Assembly: GCA_950097015.1 (NCBI GenBank)
Contig: CATNEN010000002.1
Coordinates: 6,093,501 to 6,157,500, forward strand
Length of the DNA stretch: 64,000 nucleotides
Direction of reading: 5' to 3'
DNA from: Macrostomum hystrix
Taxonomy: Eukaryota; Platyhelminthes; Macrostomidae
The notes below the pieces were generated by a model that was given only the letters and a program-made list of their open reading frames with translations, was not told the origin of the DNA and searched no databases. Both the position numbers and the translations under genes were made by a program. Shown here piece after piece: positions 11,901 to 23,556 of this stretch (within the stretch, counting starts at the first letter, position 1; each line of letters begins with the position of its first letter).

Positions 11901-14900
11901 CTCAGTTTGTCACTCTCTCTGTCTGTCACTCTCTCTGTCTGTCACTCTCTCTGTCTCTGTCTGTCACTCTCCCTCTCTCTGTCTCTCACTCTCCCTCTCT
12001 GTCACTCCTTTTCTGTCGATTTCGTTAGCTGGTCTGTTTGTCTTCAAGTAGCACTATAGTCTCAAGTTTCGGACAAAAATTTATTTACACAATTTAATGT
12101 CTCTTTGCAGACACGTTGCAAATTAGCGAATATATATTAGGCTTGTTAGCATTGAACATAAACAAAGTTTCTCATTAGGCTCATCTTGTCTTACCTTTTC
12201 AAAACTTGTTTATGCTAGAATCTTTAACGAGCTCAAATTCATAGTAATACTAAAGCAGATAATGACACATGTTTTTCGAACTTTAGAAGGCTTTTTTCGT
12301 ATACTAGTTTGGATAAACTTTTGGCTCAATAAAATTTACCTAGAACTTGTGTCTTCTGCACAGTTTCATGCCATAGCACTGAGATTTTATCTATCCGTTT
12401 AGTTGCTCTCAAATGAGAGTGATTACGGGTTCCATGCTCTTAAACAAGTGAGAGCTTGTGCAATCTGTGCTCTGAAAAGAGAGAGTGTATGTAGGATCTG
12501 TGATCTATAAACACAGGAGAGTGTATGTAGGATCTGTGATTTATAAACACAGGAGAGTGTGGCATCTGTGATCTATAAACACAGGAGAGTGTGGCATCTG
12601 TGATCTATAAACACAGGAGAGTGTGGCATCTGTGATCTATAAACACAGGAGAGTGTGGCATCTGTGATCTATAAACACAGGAGAGTGTGGCATCTGTGAT
12701 CTATAAACACAGGAGAGTGTGGCATCTCTGATCTATAAATCCAAACGCAATCACCCACCCCAGACTTCGTGGAGATCGACTCGGACCTCCTGGTGCCAGG
12801 TGACGTGATTGAGATTCCAAAGAACGGCTGCGTGATGCAGTGCGACGCCGTTCTCATCACAGGCAACTGCATCGTGAATGAGAGCATGCTCACAGGTGAG
12901 AGCGTGCCCGTGCTCAAAACTCCCCTGCCCGATCCCACCAGCTCGCGCAAGAAGCAGCAGCAGCAGCAGCAGAAGTCTCGCAGTAAGCCGGAGCTCATTT
13001 TCAATGTTCGCGAGCACAACAAGCACGTGCTGTTCTGCGGCACGAAGGTCATCCAGACGAGGTTTGTTGAAGGCGGACGGGTTCGCGCCGTTGTTGTGCG
13101 CACCGGTTTCATGACAGCCAAGGGCGAGATGATTCGCTCCATTCTGTTTCCCAAGCCGATTGAGTTCAAGTTCAACCAGGTGAGACCGCTTTAATTGTGT
13201 GCGTTGTGTATTCAATGAAGTCTTACGGCCATAGAATGTCACAAGACATAAAGTGAAAAGGTCATTGAACACAAGTTCGCATAGTGACAAGGGTCATAAA
13301 GACAAAGGAACATTCAGTCTCAATGTCATTACGTGATAAGTTCATACAGTCACAAGGTCATACAGTAACAAGGTCATGTAGTCACAAAGTCATGCAAATA
13401 CAAGGTCATACAGTGACAATGGTCATATAGTCACAAGGTCATACAGTCACAAGGTCATTTAGTCACATGGTTATACAGTCACAAGGTCATACAGTCACAA
13501 GGTCATACAGTCACAAGGTCATTCAGTCACATGGTTATACAGTCACAAGGTCATACAGTCACAAGGTCATACAGTCACAATGGTCATACAGTCACGAGGT
13601 CATACAGTCACAAGGTCATACAGTCACAAGGTCATACAGTCACAATGGTCATACAGTCACAAGGTCATACAGTCACAAGGTCATACAGTCACAATGGTCA
13701 TACAGCTACAATGTCCTATAGTACAAGATCCTCTATTGACGGAGAAGAGTCCTCCCCTACAGCATAGAATCGAACCCCCGACCGCACCAGGACGTGATTC
13801 ACTACCTGATCGTGCTGGGCATGTTTGCCCTGGCCGGCTTCGTGTACACCATTGTGCTGATGAACAGCCGAGGCTACCCGGTCAGCAAGATGATCATCAG
13901 GGCCCTGGACCTCATCACCATCGTGGTGCCACCAGCTCTGCCAGCGGCGATGACAGTCGGCATCGTGTTCGCCCAGACTCGTCTGAGAAAGGCAAACATC
14001 TTCTGCATCTCGCCAAACCAGATCAATGTCTCCGGCACCCTCAATGTGGTCTGCTTCGACAAGACCGGCACGCTGACGGAGGACGGCTTGGACATGTGGG
14101 GAGTCCTGCCAACCGAAGGGGACACATTCTCACAGCCTGTGAGCAGTGCTTGAGTTCGTTAATACCCAAAACAATTATCCCGAATTCCGATACATTCTAT
14201 TTGAAACCCGATACTGCCCTAAATATTCAGTTTAATTGTTAAAGCGCTCGGGGTTTTTAGCCTTGGGGTTAGGGCGTCAGACTCGCGACTTGAAGGTCGA
14301 GGGTTCGATTCCTACTCCGGGGACTGATTGGTTGACAGACTAGGCGATTGTGTACACTTTCTTTCACTTTAGAAATTCGCGTCAGGGTGTCCATAGTGGC
14401 CCATTTCCACGAGTTTTAGCCCTTGAAGGTCCAGCAGCTCGGTCTAGATAAAGGTAGGTGACCACCGAAAACGGAGATGATGCAGGCACATTCAGGTGAC
14501 ACGCGGATAAACTTTGAAGGCCTGGAAAGGCCGCACTGAGGCGCAGTGCTAATTTGTGTATTGGGGTGTATGAAATACACTAGCGCTTATGGGAAAAAAC
14601 CGACTTTCGGCCAGAAACATTGAATATCTCGACGGTCTGAAGAGCTGGCGACATGATTCTTGTTTCCGAAGATGCGCAACAAAAAGTTGGGCCGTGTTTT
14701 TGAGTTTCGTGTGCTTGCGTTGCTCCGTTCGGGTGCAGCACAAAATACTGTTAAATCCCATTTCAAGGTAGGAAAATTCTTCCCACAGGTGCATCAGCCG
14801 GACACCTTGCCGGGCGGTCCGTTTCTGGAGGCCATGGCCACGTGCCACACCCTCACCCGCATAGAAGGCGAGCTGTCTGGCGACCCTCTGGACCTGAAGA

Positions 14901-17900
14901 TGTTCCTCAGCACTGGCTGGCAGCTGGAAGAGCCGGAGAGGGACGATTATAAAAAATTCGACCAGCTGGTGTCCACCATCGTTCGCGCCCCGCCAGGACA
15001 ATCGGCGCCGGGAGTTGTCGGCGAGAAGCAGCCGGACTCGCCGTCCAGCTACGAGGTCGGCATTGTCCGACAGTTCACCTTCAGCTCCAGCCTCCAGCGA
15101 ATGTCCGTCATCGCCCGTCGTCTGGGAGCCGATCATTTCACGGCCTACGTGAAGGGCTCACCGGAGATGGTGCAGTCGCTGTGCCGCCCGGAGACAATCC
15201 CGGCCTCCTTTCATGACTGCCTGATGCTGTACACCCGGCAGGGCTACCGCGTCATCGGCCTGGCCTACAAGCCACTCCGCATCTCCTATTTGAAGGCGCA
15301 GAAAATCGGTCGGGACTCCGTGGAGCGCGACTTAATCTTCCTGGGCCTGCTGGTGATGGAGAACCGGTTAAAACCGCAGACCACCCGAGTGATCCACGAG
15401 CTGCTCAACGCCAACATCAGGCCTGTCATGGTCACTGGGGATAATATCCTCACCGCCCTGAGTGTGGCCAGGTAAAACTATTCCTGAACTATGTCCAATC
15501 AATCCGAATCCCCAATCAATCCGAATCCCGAATCAATCCGAATTCTGAATCAATTCAAATCCTAAAGCAATCCGAATCCCAAATAAATCCGAATCCTAAA
15601 TCAATCCGAATCCCGAATCAATCCGAATCCCGAATCAATCCGAATCCCGAATCAATCCGAATCCCGAATCAATCCGAATCCCAAATCAATCCGACTGCCC
15701 AATCAATCCGAATCCTGAATCAATCCGAATCCCAAATCAATCCGAATCCCAAATCAATCCGAATCCCAAATCAATCCGAATCCCAAATAAATCCGAATCC
15801 TAAATCAATCCGAATCCCAAATAAATCCGAATCCTAAATCAATCCGAATCCCAAATAAATCCGAATCCTAAATCAATCCGAATCCCGAATCAATCCGAAT
15901 CCCAAATCAATCCGAATCACAAATAAATCCGAATCCTAAATCAATCCGAATCCCGAATCAATCCGAATCCCAAATCAATCCGAATCCCAAATCAATCCGA
16001 ATCCCAAATCAATCCGAATCCTAAAGCAATCCGAATTCCGAATCAATCCGAATTCCGAATCAATCCGAATTCCAAATCAATCCGAATTCCAAATCAATCC
16101 GAATCCCGAATCAATCCGAATCCTCAATAAATCCATTAATGTCCATTTAAATCCAAAATTGCAATCTATGCAGGAAAATGCCTGTTGATTTACACCTACC
16201 CAAATTGATTCCCTCTTCTATCAGGGATTGCGACATCATTGGGGATCGCGACTCGGTGATCCTGGTGCAGGGCACCCCAGCCGAGCCGCCCTTCAAAGCC
16301 CAGGTGGATTTCCACTACGCCGGCGACCTGCGCAAGAAGGTTCGCGAGGTGGTACCCGAGCACGCCTTTTCGATCCTCAACACACGCGACCCCGAGATCG
16401 ACATCCGCGAGGGAAATTACCACCTGGCCATGACCGGCAGGTCCTGGGAGATTGTGAGGACCAATTTTCCCAACCTCATCCCCAAGCTGGTGGTGAAAGG
16501 CACCGTGTTTGCCCGCTTCTCGCCCGATCAGAAAGCTCAGCTGGTTGAAGCTCTGCAACAGGTGAGTTGAGTGGGTTGTGGGGATCTGGGATGTCTGTTT
16601 GTTCCCATTCTGGGGTGTTTATTTGATCCTACTGTGGGGTGTTTATTAGTTTCTACTGTGGGGTGTTTATTAGTTCCTACTGTGGGGTGTTTATTAGTTC
16701 CTACTGTGGGGTGTTTATTAGTTCCTACTGTGGGGTGTTTATTAGATCCCACTGTGGGGTGTTTATTAGATCCCACTGTGGGGTGTTTATTAGATCCCAC
16801 GGTTGGGTGTTTATTAGATCCTACGGTGGGGTGTTTATTAGATCCCACTATGGGGTGTTTATTAGATCCCACGGTGAGGTGTTTATTAGATCCCACTGTG
16901 GGGTGTTTATTAGATCCCACGGTGGGGTGTTTATTAGATCCCACTTTGGGGTTTTTATTAGATCCCACGGTGGGGTGTTTATTAGATCCTACGGTGGGGT
17001 GTTTATTAGATCCCACGGTGGGGTGTTTATTAGATCCCACTTTGGGGTGTTTATTAGATCCTACGGTGGGGTGTTTATTAGATCCCACGGTGGGGTGTTT
17101 ATTAGATCCCACGGTGGGGTGTTTATTAGATCCCACTTTGGGGTGTTTATTAGATTCTACTGTGGGGTGTTTATTAGATCCTACGGTGGCTTATGAGACG
17201 TGGCAGTTAATCTAATCCGACAGTATTGTCCATACTTGAGCTAAAAGTACACAGAAAAAGCAGAAGTTCACTAGTATAGTTTTTTAAATAAAAGTTTAGA
17301 AAGCAGCAAGTAGACCACACACACATGCGCAAACACGCGCCAATGCTAATGGGAAAAAAGAACTATACCAGCGTATCCAGATTACTCTTCAGATCCGCCT
17401 TCTTAGGTTTTTTAACAGCTCAGCGAATTTCTTTCCTAGTTCTTTATATTAAATTTCTTTGCCTACTAGAAGGAATTAGTCTGTCTAAATAATCCCCTGA
17501 TCTTGACCCGTTGCTTGAGGTTGGGATCTGATCGCTAAGTGCAAGGGGTGCATGGTTCAACAGCTGCCAACTCCTGTGTCTCTGACAAGGGCACGCAAGG
17601 CATGCTGCTATTCCGCTGTTGCAACGTGCCTTGTCTCAATTCAACTAGTTCTCTGCTGCTGCTGCTGCTGCTGCTGAACACTCAAATTTCGGCACTTTTC
17701 TTAGAATACTAGTTTTTGCATACTTCTCTACTGCTAGATAATAATAATAGTAGTATGGCTTGGATATTGTGATCTAGATGATTAACGAGCAGATAAAACA
17801 CTTGTGACACTTCAGCAAAACATTCAGCAACAGCCGAATTATACCATACCACACACCTGACAGCACCATACCACACACACCTGACAGCACCATACCACAC

Positions 17901-20756
17901 ACCTGACAGCACCATACCACACACCTGACAGCACCATACCACACACCTGACAGCACCATACCACACACCTGACAGCACCATACCACACACCTGACAGCAC
18001 CATACCACACACCTGACAGCACCATACCACACACCTGACAACACCATACCACACACCTGACAACACCATACCAAACACCTGACAGCACCATACCATACAC
18101 ACCTGACAGCACCATACCACACACCTGACAGCACCATACCACACACCTGACAGCACCATACCACACACCTGACAGCACCATACCACACACCTGACACCCA
18201 CCAGGTGGGCTACACCGTCGGGATGTGCGGCGATGGTGCCAACGATTGCGGCGCCTTGAAGGCCGCCCACGCGGGAATCTCGCTGAGCGAAGCCGAAGCC
18301 TCGGTGGCGTCGCCCTTCACCTCCAAGGAGCAGAACATCTCCTGCGTGCCGACGCTCATCAGGGAGGGCCGCTGCGCGCTCATCACCTCCTTCGGCATCT
18401 TCAAATTCATGGCGGGCTATTCCACGGCCCAGTTCGTGTCCTGCCTGATCCTGTACTACATCGGCTGCAACCTCATCGACGCCCAGTTCCTATACGTGGA
18501 CTTGTTCATCATCACCACCCTCAGCATCACCTTCGGCTACACGCACGCCTTCCCGCGCATGGCCAAGGAGGCGCCCACCATGCGGCTGATGTCCGCCGTC
18601 ACCGTGACCTCTATATGTACCCAAATCCTGTTGAACGTCACCTTCCAAGCATCGGCCTTCCTCTACGTTCACACCCAGCCCTGGTTCTATCCATTCCATC
18701 GGGACATTTCGTCGGACCACTATGACAGCTATGAAAATACCATGGTGTTTCTGGTGTCCATGTACCAGTACATCACAATGGCCGTGGTCTTCTCCAAGTC
18801 CACGCCTTACAGAAAGACAATTTTCTCTAACTGTGAGCTGGGCTTTGATCTATGGGATAACAGGGGAGGTGATGGGATAACATGGCAGGTGATGGGATAA
18901 CATGGGAGGTGATGGGATAACATGGGAGGTGATGGGATAACAGGGGAGGTGATGGGATAACATGGCAGGTGATGGGATAAAATGGGAGGTGATGGGATAA
19001 CATGGGAGGTGATGGGAAAACATGGGAGGTGATGGGATTAGAGGTGAGGTGATGGGATTAGAAGGGTTGTGATGGGATTAAAGAGGAGATAATGACAAAA
19101 GATGGCGGATAATGGGTTAAGGAGGGAGGTCATTGGAAAAGAGAGGAGATAGTATGATAAAAGGGGAGACATGGGATAAGATCGGTGGATAATGGGATAA
19201 AAACCTCGGTTGTCTTTCAGACTTTATTCTGGTGAACATTCTGGTGACCCTGTCGGTGAACATTTATGTAACTTTCAACCCCTTCCAAGAACTGAAGTCT
19301 CTGCTGCACGTGAGTTCGCTAATCACTTGGCTTTTGCGACACTTATCCCCTTTTGTCCCCAAATAATCCCTTTCAAAAATATCACATTGCCCACATTTCG
19401 CTTATTCCGAATCTCCTATTTTCCATAAGTCTTCCCCTTCCCCTATGTCTATTTTTTCCCAAATCTGTCATTTAAACTTTTTTCAAACTTAAACTTTCCT
19501 AGTTCCTAAATCCAAGATTTTTCCTAAACTCCTGTTTCCCGAAATTCCCATTTCCTTATTGTCACATTTCCCAAATCTTTCATTTCCCAAATCTCCCACT
19601 TTCCAAATCTCCCATTATCCAAATTCTCCATTTTCCCAATCTCCCATTTCCCAAATCTCTCATTTTTTCAATCTCCCATTTCCTAAATCTTTCACTTTCC
19701 AAATCTCCCATTTCCGAAATCTCCCATTTCCCAAATCTTTCACTTCCCAAATCCCCCATTTTCCCAATCTCCCATTTCCCAAATCTTTCACTTCCCAAAT
19801 CCCCCATTTCCCCAATCTCCCATTTCCCAAATCCCCCATTTTCCCAATCTCCCATTTCCCAAATCCCCCATTTTCCCAATCTCCCATTTCCAAAATCTCT
19901 AATTTTCCCAATCTTCCCCTTTCCATATCTTCCATTTTTCAAATCTTCCATTTCTCAAATTTACTATTTCCCAAAGCACATATTTTTGTATTCCGAAATC
20001 ACTTATTTTCACAATCACCCGATTCCTGATTTTTCACAATCTCTGCCCTCCCATCTCCGTGCCAAATCAATGCTGTTGTTTGTCACCCCCGCCGCCGCAG
20101 CTCTGGGACACTCCGCGCGACAACCCGAGCGTTCGCTTCAAATTCCTGGTGCTCGGCGCTGTGCTCATGAACTTTCTGCTCAGCTACATCGCCGAGGAAC
20201 TCATCGAGGGCCCCTGGTTCCGAATGCTGGTGCGCCGCCTCCAACGCACCTTCGCCGGCAACAGCGAGAAGGAGTACGAGAGGATCAAGGACGAGCTGCA
20301 GCAGGAGCAGGGATCCTGGCCTCCCATCACCAGGACCACCAGCTACCAGGTATCCTCTCCTACCTCTCATCTGGTCCTCTAATCTCATTTAATCTCACCT
20401 TATCTCCTCTCCTAATATGTTCTATCCTGTCCGCATATTGTCTTGTCAATCATAAAACTCTGCTGTGTTGCGAGCTCAAGCTCATACCTCAATTATCCAA
20501 TCGCCTTCAATCATTTGCCCCATTGCAGGACATGACCCACCAGGATCTGTTGAAGTTCGTCAGCGAGGCTCCGATTCGCCGCACCCACTCGGCGAGTGGC
20601 CCCCTGCAGGCCGGCGACGCAACCTCCGAGGACGAGGACGACGAAGATGAAGCTTTTGTTGCTGGCGGCGGTGGCAGCGGCGGCGAAGGCGGCGGTGGAG
20701 CTGCCGGACCTTCGGGCGAGCGTCGGCACATGCTGCCCTCGCTGAGCGAGAAGTGA
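8952..20756 (+). CDS. ATP13A2: P5B-type transport ATPase (ATP13A2/3-like), 12 exons
   Basis: Membrane P-type ATPase of the P5B group; in other animals these work in late endosomes/lysosomes and export polyamines to the cytosol. Exons I place: 8952-9034, 9616-9757, 10672-10806, 10891-10957, 12764-13179, 13791-14138, 14789-15471, 16225-16561, 18205-18832, 19221-19309, 20101-20349, 20529-20756. Phases are continuous at all eleven junctions and give 1134 residues to a TGA at 20754. Hallmarks in order: LTGES of the actuator domain, VPPALP of transmembrane helix 4 (P5B type rather than the PPELP of P5A), DKTGT with the phosphorylated Asp, MVTGDN, and [14 protein letters not shown]. The text between motifs follows remembered ATP13A2 slightly better than ATP13A3. 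Each larger intron is filled with a different minisatellite. The true N-terminus lies upstream and is uncertain. The acceptor of the second exon is a weak call. A possible AATAAA lies at 20960-20965. Confidence 0.93.
9047..9385. repeat. 20-bp minisatellite
   Basis: About 17 units of GGGGAGTGGCCACTGATTTA with C/T alternation; begins 12 bp after the donor of the exon 8952-9034. Confidence 0.95.
9785..10615. repeat. Pyrimidine minisatellite with higher-order structure
   Basis: CTCTCCCTTCCTT units interrupted by a recurring block (CTTCTTCCACCTCCGTCTCT) and by a duplicated CATTCTCTTCCTAAT..TTTCTCCCC segment, showing larger-scale duplications. Confidence 0.92.
11035..12012. repeat. 16-bp minisatellite
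   Basis: About 58 units of CTCTCTGTCTGTCACT with a recurrent CTCAGTTTGTCACT variant. Confidence 0.94.
12013..12477. other. AT-rich intronic sequence
   Basis: Between two arrays in the same ATP13A intron; no feature recognised. Confidence 0.5.
12478..12742. repeat. 32-bp minisatellite
   Basis: About 8 units reading ACAGGAGAGTGTGGCATCTG then TGATCTATAAAC; the last unit ends about 25 bp before the acceptor of the TGES exon. Confidence 0.93.
12764..13179 (+). CDS. ATP13A2: ATP13A exon: actuator domain with TGES
   Basis: Starts in phase 1 after CACCCACCCCAG and ends in phase 0 at AACCAG|GTGAGA. It holds [33 protein letters not shown] (the dephosphorylation loop), and [12 protein letters not shown] run of six Gln inside a Lys/Ser-rich stretch (KK..KSRSK) lengthens the loop after TGES compared with vertebrate ATP13A2; it is encoded by CAG repeats at about 12955-12972. 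The acceptor lies only about 25 bp past the end of the 32-bp minisatellite. Confidence 0.93.
13275..13715. repeat. 16-bp minisatellite
   Basis: Units of AGTCACAAGGTCATAC, degenerate at the left and homogeneous at the right, in the intron before the DKTGT exon. Confidence 0.92.
13791..14138 (+). CDS. ATP13A2: ATP13A exon: helices 3-4 and phosphorylation site
   Basis: 116 codons, phase 0 at both ends. It contains a hydrophobic segment ([20 protein letters not shown]), then [20 protein letters not shown] (transmembrane helix 4) and [14 protein letters not shown], where the Asp is the acyl-phosphate acceptor. The acceptor region just upstream (13765-13790) resembles the tRNA-like head of a SINE in antisense. 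Confidence 0.95.
14249..14545 (+). mobile_element. tRNA-derived SINE, family B-like head with another body
   Basis: Head TTAGCCTTGGGGTTAGGGCG ... GGGTTCGATTCCTACTCCGG carries both internal boxes, but the body (GGTGTCCATAGTGGCCCATT, AGGTCCAGCAGCTCGGTC) does not match family B closely. It may be a third family sharing the head. It lies in the ATP13A intron after the DKTGT exon. The 3' limit is approximate. Confidence 0.6.
14789..15471 (+). CDS. ATP13A2: ATP13A exon: nucleotide-binding domain
   Basis: 227 codons plus two bases; acceptor TTCCCACAG, donor CCAG|GTAAAA. Recognisable segments: [47 protein letters not shown] (the Lys that contacts ATP in this family), [26 protein letters not shown] and VMVTGDN near the end. 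Confidence 0.94.
15490..16137. repeat. 16-bp minisatellite
   Basis: About 40 units of AATCAATCCGAATCCC with AAATAAATCC variants; begins about 20 bp after an exon donor. Confidence 0.94.
16225..16561 (+). CDS. ATP13A2: ATP13A exon: P-domain insert
   Basis: Phase 2 acceptor CTTCTATCAG; the split codon AG/G restores Arg of VARDC. It ends [25 protein letters not shown] before GTGAGT. The middle ([19 protein letters not shown]...) is a variable region in this family. Confidence 0.92.
16612..17190. repeat. 24-bp minisatellite
   Basis: About 24 units beginning GGGGTGTTTATTAGATCCCA; the period is a multiple of three, so long false frames appear on both strands. Confidence 0.94.
17191..17841. other. 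Unique intronic sequence with a CTG run
   Basis: Contains (CTG)7 at about 17655-17676. A block at 17500-17640 (GGGTGCATGGTTCAACAGCT) may be a decayed tRNA-derived repeat; not certain. Confidence 0.45.
17842..18195. repeat. 22-bp minisatellite adjoining an exon
   Basis: About 16 units of CACACACCTGACAGCACCAT plus AC; the final unit ACACACCTGACACCCACCAG forms the 3' end of the intron before the exon at 18205. Confidence 0.94.
18205..18832 (+). CDS. ATP13A2: ATP13A exon: hinge motif and helices 5-8
   Basis: Begins with [21 protein letters not shown], the P-domain hinge. It then runs through several hydrophobic segments ([73 protein letters not shown]). I end it at AACT|GTGAGC (phase 1) because the next exon completes a Tyr codon in frame. 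The 22-bp array ends about 10 bp before the acceptor and a 20-bp array starts about 20 bp after the donor. Confidence 0.92.
18845..19075. repeat. 20-bp minisatellite after a donor site
   Basis: About 10 units of GTGATGGGATAACATGGGAG, decaying toward 19200; starts within 20 bp of the donor at 18833. Confidence 0.92.
19221..20756 (+). CDS. ATP13A2: ATP13A last three exons: helices 9-10 and C-tail
   Basis: Exons 19221-19309, 20101-20349 and 20529-20756. The first encodes [19 protein letters not shown], the second [22 protein letters not shown] and a basic/coiled stretch ending in SWPPITR, matching the conserved WPP near the end of the family. The last exon adds an unusual tail: an acidic run (EDEDDEDE) followed by a Gly-rich run, then [11 protein letters not shown] and stop. 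The tail is longer than in vertebrate ATP13A2. Confidence 0.88.
19545..19965. repeat. Degenerate CCCATTTCCCAAATCT repeat
   Basis: Irregular units of 15-18 bp, with a duplicated larger block around 19730-19830. Confidence 0.85.
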
Positions 20757-20959
20757 CAAAACTGATATTTATTACTGAGCCACAGTAGTCTAGCCAGTTT
20801 TTTAATGCAATTTACACATTGATTTAGTGGAATTTCGAATTGATTTCAAAATGGCGCCAAAAAGGGTTAATAATTTCAGATTTTTTAAGTAAAATATAAC
20901 AAAATCTTGAATTTGAAAAAAAATTGGATAGCAAAACGTGATTTGCAAAAATACAAGCA

Positions 20960-20965
20960 AATAAA
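20960..20965 (+). terminator. Possible polyadenylation signal of the ATP13A-like gene
   Basis: AATAAA about 204 bp after the stop codon, in AT-rich sequence. Other AT-rich hexamers occur nearby, so the choice is weak. Confidence 0.3.
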
Positions 20966-22244
20966 AAATATTTCGATATTTGTTATACTGGTTAGAATTG
21001 GCGCGAATTTGAAGTACTTGTTCATTTTAAAGCTTTAAATTAGCGCCAAACTGCTGTAAATCATTTTATTCTAATAAATTAGTGGCGTCACTTGAAACAA
21101 ACGAAGTAGATAAAATGTAACGATTTTAGACACTCTTGTGCAATAACTCCTTATATTGAATGATTTTAATTGGGGAATTTTTTGAACAATCATGATTTAT
21201 TTCACACAATAATCTTACGTTCCCTATCACTGAATGTTTACAATCGATTTTGTCGTTTTCGATGATGACCAATCAAATCAATATTTGCAAGCCGTCAAGT
21301 CAATCTAAATCATGAATGCGAGTTTATTATCCTCAATAATGTCTGGTCACACTCGCGATTCTCATTCGGTTTTATAGCCTCAAAGTCATTATTTTCTCAC
21401 TTTGTGCAACATTTGTTTTAGCAGCATGCGGATCGGGTCATTGCGTGCAAGGAAAAAGTTTGAGAACGCTCGTAAGCCAAGTTGAGTTCAGGCTGAAATC
21501 TCATGTGAGTCGTCAAATCAAATCAATCTATTATTTTTAAGCCTTACAGTTAGTTTAGTAACTGGCCAGTTATTTGTGGCCCTCCTGGGTGGCGGTTGCA
21601 GGTTCAGGAACCCAACTGGAGCTCATTGTCACCCATCCGCACAAAAATAATTGTTTAGTTTAATAATTGTGGTTTGATCTTTTGTTTTATTGCCCGTACT
21701 TTACTGGCCGTTGTCTTTTGCCTTCCGAGTTGTTCTTCTCTCTATTTGTGTTCTTTTTAGCTAATTGAAATTGTTTTGTTACTTTTGTTGTCTTTAATTT
21801 TGGGAATTATCAATTGGTGTGGATCGGTACCTTATAACTGGATTTATTTATCACAGTTCAGGTTGGTACTTTGATAGGTGTTGTGCGAAAATCAAGAATG
21901 CTGCCCTGTTGAAACTCCGGTATGTGGAAAAGAAAGTTGCTTTTTTGTCTTTACGATCTCACTAGCGTCTCGCTGAACAATCGTGAAAAACTTGCGAACA
22001 GAATATGAGAAGATTCTTGTGCTCCAGATTTTTTGTTTAAATGCGGTGCACTATTTTCGCATCCCGCCACGCGTCGATGAATACCAGAGCCTGTTCGATT
22101 CAAATTTGATTTGTCAGTTTTACGACCAATATATTTCCATTCTTTTGCTTGAGCTGGCGAAACTAAGTCGGAACATTAAAAAACTTGTCTTTGGTAAATT
22201 ATTTTCATATAACAAAATCAATGACTGCTTGTATGCCAAGCTAG
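20966..22244. other. AT-rich spacer between convergent genes
   Basis: An open frame at 21983-22333 (plus) runs into the minisatellite and shows no family resemblance; I do not call it a gene. No RNA gene recognised. Confidence 0.5.
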
Positions 22245-22910
22245 AAGGCCACCCCAGCCTATTGGTTAGCCTCTACCCCTTCACCCCAGCCTATTGGTTA
22301 GCCTCTACCCCTTCACCCCAGCCTATTGGTTAGCCTCTACCCCTGCACCTCAGCCTATTGGCTAGCCTCTACCCCTGCACCTCAGCCTATTGGTTAGCCT
22401 CTACCCCTGCACCTCAGCCTATTGGTTAGCCTCTACCCCTTCACCCCAGCCTATTGGTTAGCCTCTACCCCTTCACCCCAGCCTATTGGTTAGCCTCTAC
22501 CCCTGCAACTCAGCCTATTGGTTAGCCTCTACCCCTGCACCTCAGCCTATTGGCTAGCCTCTACCCCTGCACCTCAGCCTATTGGTTAGCCTCTACCCCT
22601 GCACCTCAGCCTATTGGTTAGCCTCTACCCCTTCACCCCAGCCTATTGGTTAGTCTCTACCCCTTCACCCCAGCCTATTGGTTAGCCTCTACCCCTGCAA
22701 CTCAGCCTATTGGTTAGCCTCTACCCCTTCACCCCAGCCTATTGGTTAGCCTCTACCCCTGCACCTCAGCCTATTGGTTAGCCTCTACCCCTGCACCCCA
22801 GCCTATTGGTTAGCATCTACCCCTGCACCCCAGCCTATTGGTTAGCATCTACCCCTTCACCCCAGCCTATTGGTTAGCATCTACCCCTCCAACCCAGCCA
22901 ATTGGTTAAA
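22245..22910. repeat. 32-bp minisatellite
   Basis: About 21 units of CAGCCTATTGGTTAGCCTCT then ACCCCTGCACCT/ACCCCTTCACCC, in the intergenic spacer. Every unit carries an inverted CCAAT-like CTATTGGTTAG. Confidence 0.93.
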
Positions 22911-23496
22911 TAAAAAATTCAAATAAACGTCGGCAAATTTAGAATTAATTTTATTAGAAAAAGTAGTTAGTACGATAAAAAAATAGCTTATAAAAAGTTG
23001 GAATAAATAATAATTGAACTAGCAAAGTACGCGTATATTTAAATCGCTGAAAAATAGAAAACTGTTTCAAATGATTTCAGCGAAGTAGGGTGCATATTAT
23101 AACTTTTGAAAATAATGTTAAACCAGTCATTTGAGTAGTTAGGCTTAGCTGTTGGCTGAAAGAACAAGTTAAATTTTAAACGCAATCGAATAGAAACACG
23201 ATACGCAACACTGCAATGCTGTACTGGCAAATACACTTTATTAACGCACACGGAAATCAATTTTTAACATGATTTATGGTAATTATTAGGTAGGTGAAGA
23301 TAAATATCAAGGCTGGAGCTTCTGAATAGGATGGGAGCGAAAAAATATGGATAGGATGGGAGCCGATGAGTGCAGGTGCTAATTAATTACCAGGATTAGG
23401 CTAAGCAAGCACCATTTTTTAGGTGAGAAGCTAAGCAAATAATAAATAAAGCGACGAACACAACGACTGTGGCTAACGAAAAAAACGAAATAGTCC

Positions 23497-23556
23497 AGCC
23501 AATCAGCAAGTCAGCCAATCAGCAAGTCAGCCAATCAGCATATCAGCCAATCAGCG
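23497..23556. repeat. 16-bp repeat overlapping the Gemin5 stop codon
   Basis: Four copies of AGCCAATCAGCAAGTC-like sequence; the last one covers the final Leu-Ile-Gly-stop codons on the minus strand. Confidence 0.88.

Noticed and set aside
9736-12059. Long Ser/Leu/Pro and Ser/Leu/Cys repeat frames
   Set aside because: Simple pyrimidine arrays inside ATP13A introns; the real exon 10672-10806 interrupts them.
21983-22333. 116-codon frame in the intergenic spacer
   Set aside because: No recognisable motif; the second half is the 32-bp minisatellite.
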